Shown: piece after piece, positions 1-6,386 of the stretch | How the letters are laid out: every line of letters begins with the position of its first letter | How positions within the stretch are numbered: position 1 is the first letter of the stretch | Assembly: GCA_023254815.1 (NCBI GenBank) | Contig: JALRKI010000104.1 | Coordinates: 1-8,347 of the forward strand | Direction: 5' to 3' | DNA length: 8,347 bases | Origin: Flavobacteriaceae bacterium | GTDB taxonomy: Bacteria; Bacteroidota; Bacteroidia; Flavobacteriales; Flavobacteriaceae | Made by a program: the position numbers and the translations under genes | Notes under the pieces: model-generated | What the model was told of the DNA's origin: nothing | The model's database searches: none | The model's input: the letters and a program-made list of their open reading frames with translations, nothing else

Positions 1-469
1 TTAGATTGAACATATTTATAAAAACCAGGTAGAGCAAGCCAGTTAATAAAAGTGACAGGTTTAAAGGTAATTGGCCAAGACCGAATAGGCCTTGAAAATT
101 ATCAAGATGAAGGTCTGTGGCGATAATCATTATCGTTGCAACAATGATTTGAACTAATAACTTGATGCTTGCCCTAACATTGAAAATATCATCTAGCAAT
201 CCTAACAAATAGATTGTAAAAGAACAAGCCCAAAGTACAAAAACATCAAAATTGAAAACATCAAATGAAAAAATATAGGATAATATAGAACAAAGTATTG
301 GGGCTAATACAAACAACATCGTTCCTCCAGCAAGCGGTACGGGTTGAAAATTTTTTTTGCGCCAACTCTGTTGATCAGTGATATTCAATTGAAAAAACAA
401 TGACCTAATTGAAGGAGCACTAAATCTGGCAATGATTCCAGAGGTGATAATGAAAATAAGTGGTTCCAC
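1..469 (-). CDS. WecA/MraY-superfamily polyprenyl-phosphate sugar-1-phosphate transferase (3' end beyond window)
   Basis: Partial gene: 156 codons are visible and it runs off the left edge. The family are integral membrane enzymes that transfer a sugar-1-phosphate from a UDP-sugar to a polyprenyl phosphate carrier, starting a glycan. Visible signs are an N-terminal hydrophobic helix, the substrate-loop signature VPLAGG (residues 44-49), the Mg-binding Asp pair in LLGLLDDIFN (Asp93-Asp94), an FGLG turn (129-132) and INMFNL at the edge, where the NxxNxxDG motif should continue. An in-frame TAG lies seven codons upstream and no ATG occurs before residue 51, so GTG at 469 is the only reasonable start. 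It aligns without gaps over 71 residues with the transferase at the right end of the window, with 24 identities by hand count, so it is a distant paralog and not a recent copy. The exact sugar cannot be told; a WbpL-like O-antigen initiating enzyme is plausible. Confidence 0.88.
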   Translation of the reverse strand, partial: MEPLIFIITSGIIARFSAPSIRSLFFQLNITDQQSWRKKNFQPVPLAGGTMLFVLAPILCSILSYIFSFDVFNFDVFVLWACSFTIYLLGLLDDIFNVRASIKLLVQIIVATIMIIATDLHLDNFQGLFGLGQLPLNLSLLLTGLLYLVFINMFNL

Positions 470-471
470 TA

Positions 472-491
472 TTAGTTTTTTATAAAACTAA
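472..491. repeat. Perfect 8-bp inverted repeat just upstream of the GTG start
   Basis: TTAGTTTT (472-479), a 4-base loop, then AAAACTAA (484-491). The repeat ends two bases before the GTG start of the downstream transferase and lies about 50 bases after the stop of the Kelch-like gene. There is no U-tract after it on the minus strand, so it is not a classical intrinsic terminator. It contains only one G-C pair and could be chance in AT-rich DNA, an operator, or a weak hairpin near the ribosome landing site. Confidence 0.3.
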
Positions 492-540
492 CTTATTTAA
501 TTCACCTTAAATAAAATATAATTGGAAATAAGTGGATCGA

Positions 541-1935
541 CTATTTTATTTTAAAATAATAAAGATTTAGCTGAAGAGATTTTATTCTCTTGTCCTCAGC
601 ATTAGAATTGCTTATGAAGTAATTGGCCTGTTCGGAATTGTTAAAAATTCCATCGAGTTTGGCTGCTATAAATTTTATTGTTTTCTCCCTTTTTTTGACA
701 CGAACATCCTGAGAGTCGTTTTTATCAGAACATAGATCCTCTATTTTTGAAAAGCTGATTTGATTTTCTGCTGCCATGGTCAATAGAATGACTTTTTCTA
801 CGTCTGATAGCGTTTTAATTGTTTTAATGCGATAAGTAAACAGGCCTGATTTAGTTTGTATAGTTATTTTATTTTCAAACGAAAACTCATCAGCTAAAAT
901 CAAAATAATCACCAGTAGTAATATGGAAATCCAAATGACTCCTAAAGCATTGTAAATTCGTTTCGAGGATGACACATAAAAGGTCATGGTTTCTAAAGGA
1001 AGTTTCGTAAAATCGGACTTTAAAATTTTGAAATCTTCCAAATTCCTCATGGCATTGCACCTTTGGAAATACAGATATTGCTCATCTGACCCTAAGAAAT
1101 TAATGTAGTTCTGCACTTGAGAGCGTAATTCTTCAGTATTTTGAAATCTGCGAACAACATTGTTTAATAGGTCAATCTCAACAAACTCATTCGACATAAT
1201 GAAGTAGAGTTTATTGTCTGAAACAAAGGACTTGTAATCTGTTAATAAATTATCACCTTTGTTTACTAAGTAGTCGAAATCGGAGATTTCTCCAATATTT
1301 TCCCAATTCATTGTGGTTAAATCAAGTCTGCAGACCATCTTATTATCCACACTATTAGTCCCACTTGATATATCACCAAAAAACACATAAAAATGCGTAT
1401 CGATGACCAATCCAAAATAAAATTTGCCAGGAGGTGGAATATCCCCAGAGGTATTTGCTTTAAACCATTCACCAGTTGGAAAATCATATTTGATCAGCAA
1501 ATTCTTTGTCGTAAACAATCCAGTTCCAGCAAATAAATATAACGAACCATTATAGCCAAATGGGAAAGAGCTGTATTGATTGTGATGCAAAAAGGAATTG
1601 TCAATTCTTGTGAATTCGTGGTCTTTAAATTCAATCACTTCGCCACCGCCATTGTGAATGAGATAGACGCTGCCATTTAATTTGACGATATTTCGGTACT
1701 GTAAAATATCATCACTAATATTCAAATCTTCTGGCAATTGTTGTGATATTTTTGACGGAAAAATGGTGTAATTGTTATTGTGATCAATCACGACGAATTC
1801 ATTAGTGTTTGGTATGCCAAAAATGATATTATCCTTGTCACAGAGCACATTAAAATTCTGTCCAAAACTGAGACTCACCCAAAATGTCATCAGACCAAAA
1901 GTCCAACAAAATGCCACGTTGTGTTTAGTTTTCAT
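541..1935 (-). CDS. Membrane-anchored Kelch-like beta-propeller protein with cytoplasmic winged-helix-like domain; function unknown
   Basis: I do not recognise a named gene. The 464-residue product has a signal peptide (about 1-25, ending SLSFGQ), then an ectodomain of repeated beta-rich units resembling Kelch blades near 84-110, 126-158, 173-214, 236-263 and 277-309. Examples are GSLYLFAGTG followed by KYDFPTGEWFK, and THFYVFFGD followed by LDLTTMNWENIG. One transmembrane helix follows (about 329-348, ALGVIWISILLLVIILILA). The tail (351-464) has beta strands (355-373), a helix (376-390), a second helix (394-402), a basic third helix (411-430) and a possible wing (438-456) containing EDKRIKSL, an order resembling a winged helix. 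The expected topology places the propeller outside the inner membrane and the tail in the cytoplasm. It starts with ATG after a 226-base gap, so it may have its own promoter. A role in sensing or regulating polysaccharide is a guess. Domain calls are by eye. Confidence 0.8.
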   Translation of the reverse strand: MKTKHNVAFCWTFGLMTFWVSLSFGQNFNVLCDKDNIIFGIPNTNEFVVIDHNNNYTIFPSKISQQLPEDLNISDDILQYRNIVKLNGSVYLIHNGGGEVIEFKDHEFTRIDNSFLHHNQYSSFPFGYNGSLYLFAGTGLFTTKNLLIKYDFPTGEWFKANTSGDIPPPGKFYFGLVIDTHFYVFFGDISSGTNSVDNKMVCRLDLTTMNWENIGEISDFDYLVNKGDNLLTDYKSFVSDNKLYFIMSNEFVEIDLLNNVVRRFQNTEELRSQVQNYINFLGSDEQYLYFQRCNAMRNLEDFKILKSDFTKLPLETMTFYVSSSKRIYNALGVIWISILLLVIILILADEFSFENKITIQTKSGLFTYRIKTIKTLSDVEKVILLTMAAENQISFSKIEDLCSDKNDSQDVRVKKREKTIKFIAAKLDGIFNNSEQANYFISNSNAEDKRIKSLQLNLYYFKIK

Positions 1936-2161
1936 GGAACAGAATTTATTGAATTAATTCTTCAAAAATTACTTAATTAAATAAACTGAAAAATCTAAAA
2001 TGATTATTTAAATAAATAATTCAATTGCAATTTACCTAAAACAGTTGAATTGCTACGCAGAAAGCGAAAAATAGAAAAGCGTATTGGATTTAGTAACTTC
2101 TGGATTCCAATCTAAGTATAAACATCACTAATGGAGGTGAGTGAGTTCTTTTTTTTCAACA
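1936..2161. other. AT-rich intergenic region, possible promoter for the Kelch-like gene
   Basis: This is the longest gap between genes. No coding signal was seen on either strand. Minus-strand reading shows a run of A just after the phosphatase stop, with no stable hairpin before it. Close to the next gene, CAAAAATT at 1963-1970 reads AATTTTTG on the minus strand, a 7-of-8 match to the Bacteroidota -7 element TAnnTTTG, about 28 bases before the ATG. The partner -33 element is poor, so this is only a weak promoter candidate. The region also holds the 10-base palindrome AATTGCAATT (2023-2032) and a near-repeat pair, TTCAATTGC (2020-2028) and TTGAATTGC (2045-2053). Confidence 0.35.
2003..2020. 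repeat. A/T-only 7-bp inverted repeat in intergenic region
   Basis: ATTATTT (2003-2009), loop AAAT, then AAATAAT (2014-2020): a perfect 7-base inverted repeat made only of A and T. It lies about 68 bases upstream of the Kelch-like gene start. It could be an operator half-site pair or chance in very AT-rich DNA. It has no GC pairs, so a terminator role is unlikely. Confidence 0.2.
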
Positions 2162-2701
2162 CTATTGATTGAGCCAAAATTTACTAGAAAAATGTTTCTT
2201 AATAAATGACTCCATGGGAATGTGCTGGTCAATGATATGCTCGACAAAGGCTCTAAAAGCACCTTGTCCACCTGCCGCAGTTAGTTTCAAATCAACGAGT
2301 GTTTTAATGTAATCTGGAGCGTTGGCCGGTGCTGCTGAAAACCCTACGGCAGACAATAATTCGATGTCATTGATATCGTCGCCAATATAGGCTACTTCTT
2401 TTAAATCGATTTTCAATTCTTGGCACAACTGAGTCGCTACACTGAGCTTATCCTTAACTCCCATGAACAGCAGGTCTATATTGAGTTTTTGAGCGCGCCT
2501 GAGAACTATGTCAGTGTCTTCTCCAGTAATGATGCCCACAGGTATTCCTAAGGTTTTTAGAAACATAACACCTGCACTATCGCTGGTATTAAATTTTTTC
2601 CATTCATTTCCTGTTTGGTCATAATACATCCCGCCATCGGTCCAAACTCCGTCAATGTCCGTGAGGACTAGTTTTGGCAATATTTTTGAATTATGAGACA
2701 T
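2162..2701 (-). CDS. KdsC-like HAD-superfamily phosphatase (3-deoxy-ulosonate phosphate phosphatase type)
   Basis: 179 residues from the chosen start, normal for compact (C0-type) HAD phosphatases such as KdsC. These cytoplasmic enzymes remove the phosphate from KDO-8-phosphate or nonulosonate-9-phosphate. Motif I is DIDGVWTDG (15-23, nucleophile Asp15 and acid/base Asp17), motif II Thr59 in IITGED, motif III a Lys in GVKDK (81-85), and motif IV GDDIND (107-112). The C-terminal GGQGAFR (144-150) matches the KdsC-type GGxGAxR tail. An ATG seven codons upstream (2722) is also open, but residues before MSHNSK have no family counterpart. With the ATG at 2701 the gene overlaps the preceding neuB by 11 bases. 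Adjacency to NeuB rather than KdsA argues that it dephosphorylates a nonulosonic acid phosphate, as the KDN-9-phosphate phosphatase of Bacteroides does; KDO-8-phosphate is the alternative. Confidence 0.9.
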   Translation of the reverse strand: MSHNSKILPKLVLTDIDGVWTDGGMYYDQTGNEWKKFNTSDSAGVMFLKTLGIPVGIITGEDTDIVLRRAQKLNIDLLFMGVKDKLSVATQLCQELKIDLKEVAYIGDDINDIELLSAVGFSAAPANAPDYIKTLVDLKLTAAGGQGAFRAFVEHIIDQHIPMESFIKKHFSSKFWLNQ

Positions 2702-3728
2702 GATGGGGGTATATAATTTCATCTTGAGGCAGGTCTTTCTTCAATTGTTTCCCGATTAAAAGAGCCCTGTCCGCCCATTTGATACCATCGCCGGGACTGA
2801 GTAAATGCAAATCAGTTTCCTTAATAGTCGAGCCAGCCGATAGCATAGTTTTTGAAGCAACGGAGCGTTCTAACTTTTCTCGGGCTGCAATTACTGAAGG
2901 TTCAACATACAAGTCTTCATTACCCATAGAGCGATCCAAATTCCTGATGTCCCGCATCATTCTGTAAATTCCGTCAATAGCTAAAGAACCTGCTTGGTCG
3001 GTTCCTTTCATTCCACGATCCAAAGTAATGTGCTTTTCGATAATTTCTGCTCCAACGCCAATAGCAGCAATTGGCGTAGCAATGCCAATAGTATGATCGG
3101 AGTATCCTATGGTGAATTGAGGGAAGTGTTTTTTTAGATAGGTGATGGTCTTGAGATTGACATTTTCATAGCGCGTTGGATATTCCGATACGCAGTGCAG
3201 AATGGATAAATTACTGTGGTATTTGGTGATGACCTCTACGGCGTCATCCAGCTCTTTTCTCCCCGCCATTCCGGTTGAAACTATCAAAGGAATTTTAGTT
3301 TCTGCCATAGCAGCTAGCAAGGGCAAATTGGTCAAATCTCGAGAAGCTACTTTAAGTCGGTCAGGGGTAAAGAGTTTTAATAAACTCAGGCATCCCACAG
3401 CACATAGCGTTTCTACAAAATCAAGCCCTTTGCTTTTGGCATATTGATACACCTCAAAATGTTGTTCATCGTTGAGCTCAAGAAAGGCCCTGTGCTCACC
3501 GTAGGTGGTTCCAAAGGAATGGGGGCTTTCATAAGGCTTATTCATTTGAGATTGGGAAAGTTCTTGTTTCAAATCTCTTTTGGTCATTTTCACCGCGTCC
3601 ATCACCGGCAAAACATTGTTGAATAAATTGTCATGAATCGGTCTTGAAACCACATCAACAATGAGCTTAGCAATGTCAACCGATCCGTTGTGATTTTGCC
3701 CAATTTCTCCAATGACGTATGTGCTCAT
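2691..3728 (-). CDS. neuB: NeuB-family sialic/nonulosonic acid synthase with SAF (antifreeze-like) domain
   Basis: 345 residues, full length for the family. It condenses phosphoenolpyruvate with a mannose-type hexose or hexosamine (or its 6-phosphate) to a nine-carbon 2-keto-3-deoxy acid in the cytoplasm. The N-terminal TIM barrel shows GEIGQNHNG (7-15), VKMTKRD (46-52), STGMA (151-155), LHCVSEYPT (177-185), and the two histidines that bind the metal in this family, in GYSDHT (His212) and IEKHITLD (His233). The SAF domain spans about 283-340. Oddities are a slightly longer segment between NHNG and VKMTK (about 31 residues), GTDQ (242-245) where GPDH or GSDH is common, and LSPGDGIKW (310-318) where many bacterial enzymes have an Arg before PG. 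The true substrate is therefore uncertain. Its ATG follows the TAA of the SpsF-like gene directly, with no spacer, which suggests coupled translation. Confidence 0.93.
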   Translation of the reverse strand: MSTYVIGEIGQNHNGSVDIAKLIVDVVSRPIHDNLFNNVLPVMDAVKMTKRDLKQELSQSQMNKPYESPHSFGTTYGEHRAFLELNDEQHFEVYQYAKSKGLDFVETLCAVGCLSLLKLFTPDRLKVASRDLTNLPLLAAMAETKIPLIVSTGMAGRKELDDAVEVITKYHSNLSILHCVSEYPTRYENVNLKTITYLKKHFPQFTIGYSDHTIGIATPIAAIGVGAEIIEKHITLDRGMKGTDQAGSLAIDGIYRMMRDIRNLDRSMGNEDLYVEPSVIAAREKLERSVASKTMLSAGSTIKETDLHLLSPGDGIKWADRALLIGKQLKKDLPQDEIIYPHHVS

Positions 3729-4493
3729 TTATTTAATGTTTTGTTCAATTTGTTTCATCATCAGACCCTGCCACATCTTGTTTTCAGATATTAAAGATAT
3801 TAAAGTTTTCAAATCAGTGTGGCCTAATTCTTTTTGGGTTCTAAAGATAGTCTGAGCTAAATAGAAGTCTTCCAAGGTGTCCACGGTCAAACGGATATTT
3901 TTTACTGCTTCTATTTCTGAAGGAATTTTTAAAAAATATAATTCGAATTCCTGCGGATTTTGATACATGTAGTTGGTGACATGCTCCAAATAAAATGGCT
4001 CTTGTGTGTGTTGGGCTACTTTTCTCAAAGCCTCTAAAGTTGTCGCCTCAGCCCAAAAACCGTAATGCGACAATATCGTCGGCCTTCCATCACTGGTTTG
4101 AAAGGCACCATAGTCAAACTTGTTATTTTCAAAAAGAGCCATTAAAGAGGCCACACCATCTAAATCAATGAAAGGGTTGTCGGCACAGATTCGGATTATA
4201 TTATCCAGTCGGTGAAGGGTTGCAGACTGAATAAATCGATCCAGTACATTGGTTTCCGAACCTCTGAAACAAATGACCTTGTGGCTGTTACAAATTTCGA
4301 GGATAACGTCGTCCTGATGGTTTGTGGTAGTGGCAACTACAACAGGAACATTTGGAAATCGACAGCAAATCTTTTCTAAAATGAGTTCCAAAATACCCTT
4401 TTCCCCATAAAATGGTTTCAGCATTTTTCCTGGCAACCTATGAGCTCCTTGTCGCGCTTGAATGATGATGCCTAATCCTGCCTTGATGTTCAA
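3729..4493 (-). CDS. spsF: SpsF-like cytidylyltransferase family protein (candidate CMP-sugar synthetase)
   Basis: 254 residues with a Rossmann-like nucleotidyltransferase fold. SpsF relatives are related to CMP-KDO and CMP-NeuAc synthetases and usually sit beside NeuB-type synthases. Seen: the CTP-binding loop IIQARQGAHRLPGKML (10-25), FRGSETNVLDRF (76-87), the metal-site region RICADNPFIDLDGV (101-114), EPFYLEHVT (165-173) and NIRLTVDTLEDF (199-210). The start codon is TTG at 4493. The next Met (residue 24) lies after the catalytic loop, so it cannot be the start. The frame is the same as the preceding TagD-like gene: its stop TAA, then TCT CAA, then this TTG. The gene abuts neuB at its 3' end. 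Likely role: CMP activation of the acid made by NeuB. That is inferred from context, since some SpsF proteins are uncharacterised. Confidence 0.87.
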   Translation of the reverse strand: MNIKAGLGIIIQARQGAHRLPGKMLKPFYGEKGILELILEKICCRFPNVPVVVATTTNHQDDVILEICNSHKVICFRGSETNVLDRFIQSATLHRLDNIIRICADNPFIDLDGVASLMALFENNKFDYGAFQTSDGRPTILSHYGFWAEATTLEALRKVAQHTQEPFYLEHVTNYMYQNPQEFELYFLKIPSEIEAVKNIRLTVDTLEDFYLAQTIFRTQKELGHTDLKTLISLISENKMWQGLMMKQIEQNIK

Positions 4494-4499
4494 TTGAGA

Positions 4500-4928
4500 T
4501 TATTTTGACTTACGTTTGCTTTCAGAATTGGCAACATTTTGTCGCAATCCAGATGAAGAAAATCGGTGTTCTCGTCGGTTGAAATAGAATTTAATTCCCT
4601 TTTCTTCACAATAAGCACGTCCGGTAAAATCTTTGTCTTTATACTCTTCTCCAATGATTCTTACATCTAATTTGAAACTTCGAAGAATGTCCTCAAGATC
4701 TTGTTCGGTGACATAGGGAACAATTTCATCAATGTATTTGCAAGCTTTGAGCTGAATATAGCGCTCAACAATGGCTTGAACAGGTTTGTTTTTTTCAGGG
4801 CGATCAATAGAGGGGTCAAGTTGGAGACCAACAATCAAATAGTCGCATTGGGTTTTAGCTTCTTCAAGCATTTTGACATGCCCAGCATGGAACAAATCAA
4901 AGGTCGAAAAGGTGATGCCAACAGTCAT
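4500..4928 (-). CDS. TagD-like cytidylyltransferase/adenylyltransferase family protein
   Basis: 142 residues, one complete cytidylyltransferase-like domain, as in glycerol-3-phosphate cytidylyltransferase (TagD), which makes CDP-glycerol from CTP. Visible: TFSTFDLFHAGH with the HxGH nucleotide-binding motif at 14-17, CDYLIVGL (28-35), IIGEEYKDKDF (91-101), and HRFSSSGLR (121-129) at the place of the family RTEGISTT motif. Divergence at that last motif leaves the acceptor open: CDP-glycerol, CDP-ribitol-like or an ADP/CDP-alditol product are possible. The frame stays open to 5006, overlapping the end of rfbC, but the HxGH domain starts at the ATG at 4928, which leaves a 43-base spacer after rfbC. 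The upstream sequence shows no Shine-Dalgarno. The tail (131-142) is polar and basic. The next gene follows 6 bases after the stop in the same frame. Confidence 0.85.
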   Translation of the reverse strand: MTVGITFSTFDLFHAGHVKMLEEAKTQCDYLIVGLQLDPSIDRPEKNKPVQAIVERYIQLKACKYIDEIVPYVTEQDLEDILRSFKLDVRIIGEEYKDKDFTGRAYCEEKGIKFYFNRREHRFSSSGLRQNVANSESKRKSK

Positions 4929-4971
4929 GGAAGATATTGATTTAAGGGTGTAAAGATATGAACTAAAAGTT

Positions 4972-5514
4972 TTACCAGTGAATTCCGCTAAAGGCCGTTG
5001 GATCAAAACAGGGCAACGCGCTATCCTTTTGGGAAAGAACGACGTTTTCTAGGTTATTCCATTTTATATTTAACACAGGATCGTTATACACAATACCTCG
5101 ATCGTGTTCTGGGCTGTAAGGCGCATCAACCTTATAGCTAACTACAGCGCTGTCGCTTAATACCAAAAATCCATGGGCAAATCCCTTTGGCACCAGCAGT
5201 TGAAGTTTATTAGAGTCATTCAAAACAATGCTGTAGGGTAATCCAAAAGTGGGAGAATCATGTCTGAGATCAACAACCACATCCAAAATTTCTCCAAAAA
5301 TGACTCTTATCAATTTGGTTTGAGCATAAGGCGGGAGTTGAAAATGCAAGCCTCTGAGTACATTCTTGGCCGATTTAGACTCGTTATCTTGAATGAAAGT
5401 GTGGTCAGGAAAATGCAGCGCCTTAAAACTTTCGGTGAAATATCCTCTGTCATCTCCATGAACTATAGGTTCAAGAATTTTGAGGCCAATAAAATTAGTG
5501 TCCATTGTTTTCAT
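4972..5514 (-). CDS. rfbC: dTDP-4-dehydrorhamnose 3,5-epimerase
   Basis: 180 residues, typical full length. It epimerises C3 and C5 of dTDP-4-keto-6-deoxyglucose, the third step towards dTDP-L-rhamnose, as a cytoplasmic cupin-fold dimer. Seen: HGDDRGYFTESF (19-30), FIQDNESKS (41-49), RGLHFQ with the catalytic His58 (55-60), DVVVDLRHDSPTFG (78-91), VPKGFAHGF (109-117), the Tyr-bearing SYKVDAPYSPE (126-136) and the KDSALP segment with Asp164 that pairs with the His in this family. The ATG at 5514 overlaps the rfbA stop by 4 bases (ATGA). A second ATG three codons later is an equally possible start. An rfbD reductase would be expected after it, but a TagD-like gene follows instead. Confidence 0.96.
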   Translation of the reverse strand: MKTMDTNFIGLKILEPIVHGDDRGYFTESFKALHFPDHTFIQDNESKSAKNVLRGLHFQLPPYAQTKLIRVIFGEILDVVVDLRHDSPTFGLPYSIVLNDSNKLQLLVPKGFAHGFLVLSDSAVVSYKVDAPYSPEHDRGIVYNDPVLNIKWNNLENVVLSQKDSALPCFDPTAFSGIHW

Positions 5515-6386
5515 TTTTTCACTAATTGAATCAGGTATTGACCGTATTCGGTTTTTTTCATGGACTCTGCTAATTTCAATATTTGGTCGGCATCAATATA
5601 ACCTTGTTGGTAGGCAATCTCTTCCAGACAAGCCACTTTGAGGCCTTGGCGATTTTCAATAGTTTGGATGTAATTGGATGCCTCCAAAAGGGATCGATGG
5701 GTTCCAGTATCTAGCCATGCAAACCCTCTGCCCATTTTTTGAACATAGAGTTTTCCTTTATTCAAATAGGCCTCGTTAACTGTAGTGATTTCGAGCTCAC
5801 CTCTAGCTGAAGGCTCGATATTTTTGGCTATTTCAATCACACTATTGGGATAAAAATATAACCCTACTACGGCATAGTTAGATTTTGGTTTGTTGGGCTT
5901 TTCTTCGATGCTAATCGCTTGTTGGTTGTCGTCAAATGATACTACTCCGTAACGCTCTGGGTCTGAAACCCAGTAGCCGAAGACTGTAGCTTCTTTTGCA
6001 GTGTTAACCCTTTCTTTGGCCAATAAAGTGAGGTCCTTCAACCCTTCACCATGAAAAATATTATCTCCCAGAACCAAGCAAACGTCATCTGTGCCGATGA
6101 ATTGTTCTCCTATAATGAAGGCTTGCGCCAATCCGTCAGGTGAGGGTTGTTCTGCAAAAGAGAAAGTTACCCCCAACTCAGTTCCATCTCCTAATAATTT
6201 TTTGAAATTGGGCAAATCCTCTGGTGTCGAAATAATTAATATCTCTGTTATGCCTGCTTCCAAAAGGACGGAAATGGGATAATAAATCATGGGCTTGTCA
6301 TGTATGGGCAACAATTGCTTAGACACGCCACGAGTAATGGGATAAAGTCTTGTGCCTGATCCTCCTGCTAATACTATCCCTTTCAT
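5511..6386 (-). CDS. rfbA: Glucose-1-phosphate thymidylyltransferase
   Basis: 291 residues, matching the usual length of about 290. It joins dTTP and glucose-1-phosphate to give dTDP-glucose, the first step of the dTDP-rhamnose pathway and commonly its feedback-controlled step. Seen: the nucleotide-binding LAGGSGTRLYP (6-16), SKQLLPIHDKPMIYYP (22-37), LVLGDNIFHGEG with the metal-binding Asp, the sugar-site EEKPNKPKSNYAVVGLYFYP stretch, and GFAWLDTGTH near the C-terminus. The reading frame is open to an ATG at 6449 but the extra 21 residues lie inside rfbB and have no family counterpart. The family N-terminus is MKGIVLAGG, at 6386. That ATG overlaps the rfbB stop by 4 bases (ATGA), and the gene overlaps rfbC the same way at its other end, so translation of the three is probably coupled. 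Confidence 0.97.
   Translation of the reverse strand: MKGIVLAGGSGTRLYPITRGVSKQLLPIHDKPMIYYPISVLLEAGITEILIISTPEDLPNFKKLLGDGTELGVTFSFAEQPSPDGLAQAFIIGEQFIGTDDVCLVLGDNIFHGEGLKDLTLLAKERVNTAKEATVFGYWVSDPERYGVVSFDDNQQAISIEEKPNKPKSNYAVVGLYFYPNSVIEIAKNIEPSARGELEITTVNEAYLNKGKLYVQKMGRGFAWLDTGTHRSLLEASNYIQTIENRQGLKVACLEEIAYQQGYIDADQILKLAESMKKTEYGQYLIQLVKK

Noticed and set aside
1780..1980. Small plus-strand gene in the region between the Kelch-like gene and the phosphatase
   Set aside because: It is mostly antisense to the signal peptide and first blades of the Kelch-like gene and has no features of its own.
2083..2111. Inverted repeat ATTGGA...TCCAAT downstream of the phosphatase gene as a terminator
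   Set aside because: Only 6-base arms with a 17-base loop and no following U-tract; too weak to call.
4929..5006. Longer TagD-like protein starting at 5006
   Set aside because: It begins with TTG inside rfbC and adds 26 residues not found in the compact HxGH nucleotidyltransferase family; an ATG sits exactly at the domain start.
5260..5529. Plus-strand open frames inside rfbC and similarly inside rfbA, neuB, the TagD-like gene and the WecA-like gene
   Set aside because: They are antisense shadows of well-supported genes, with no recognisable domains and low-complexity or odd composition.
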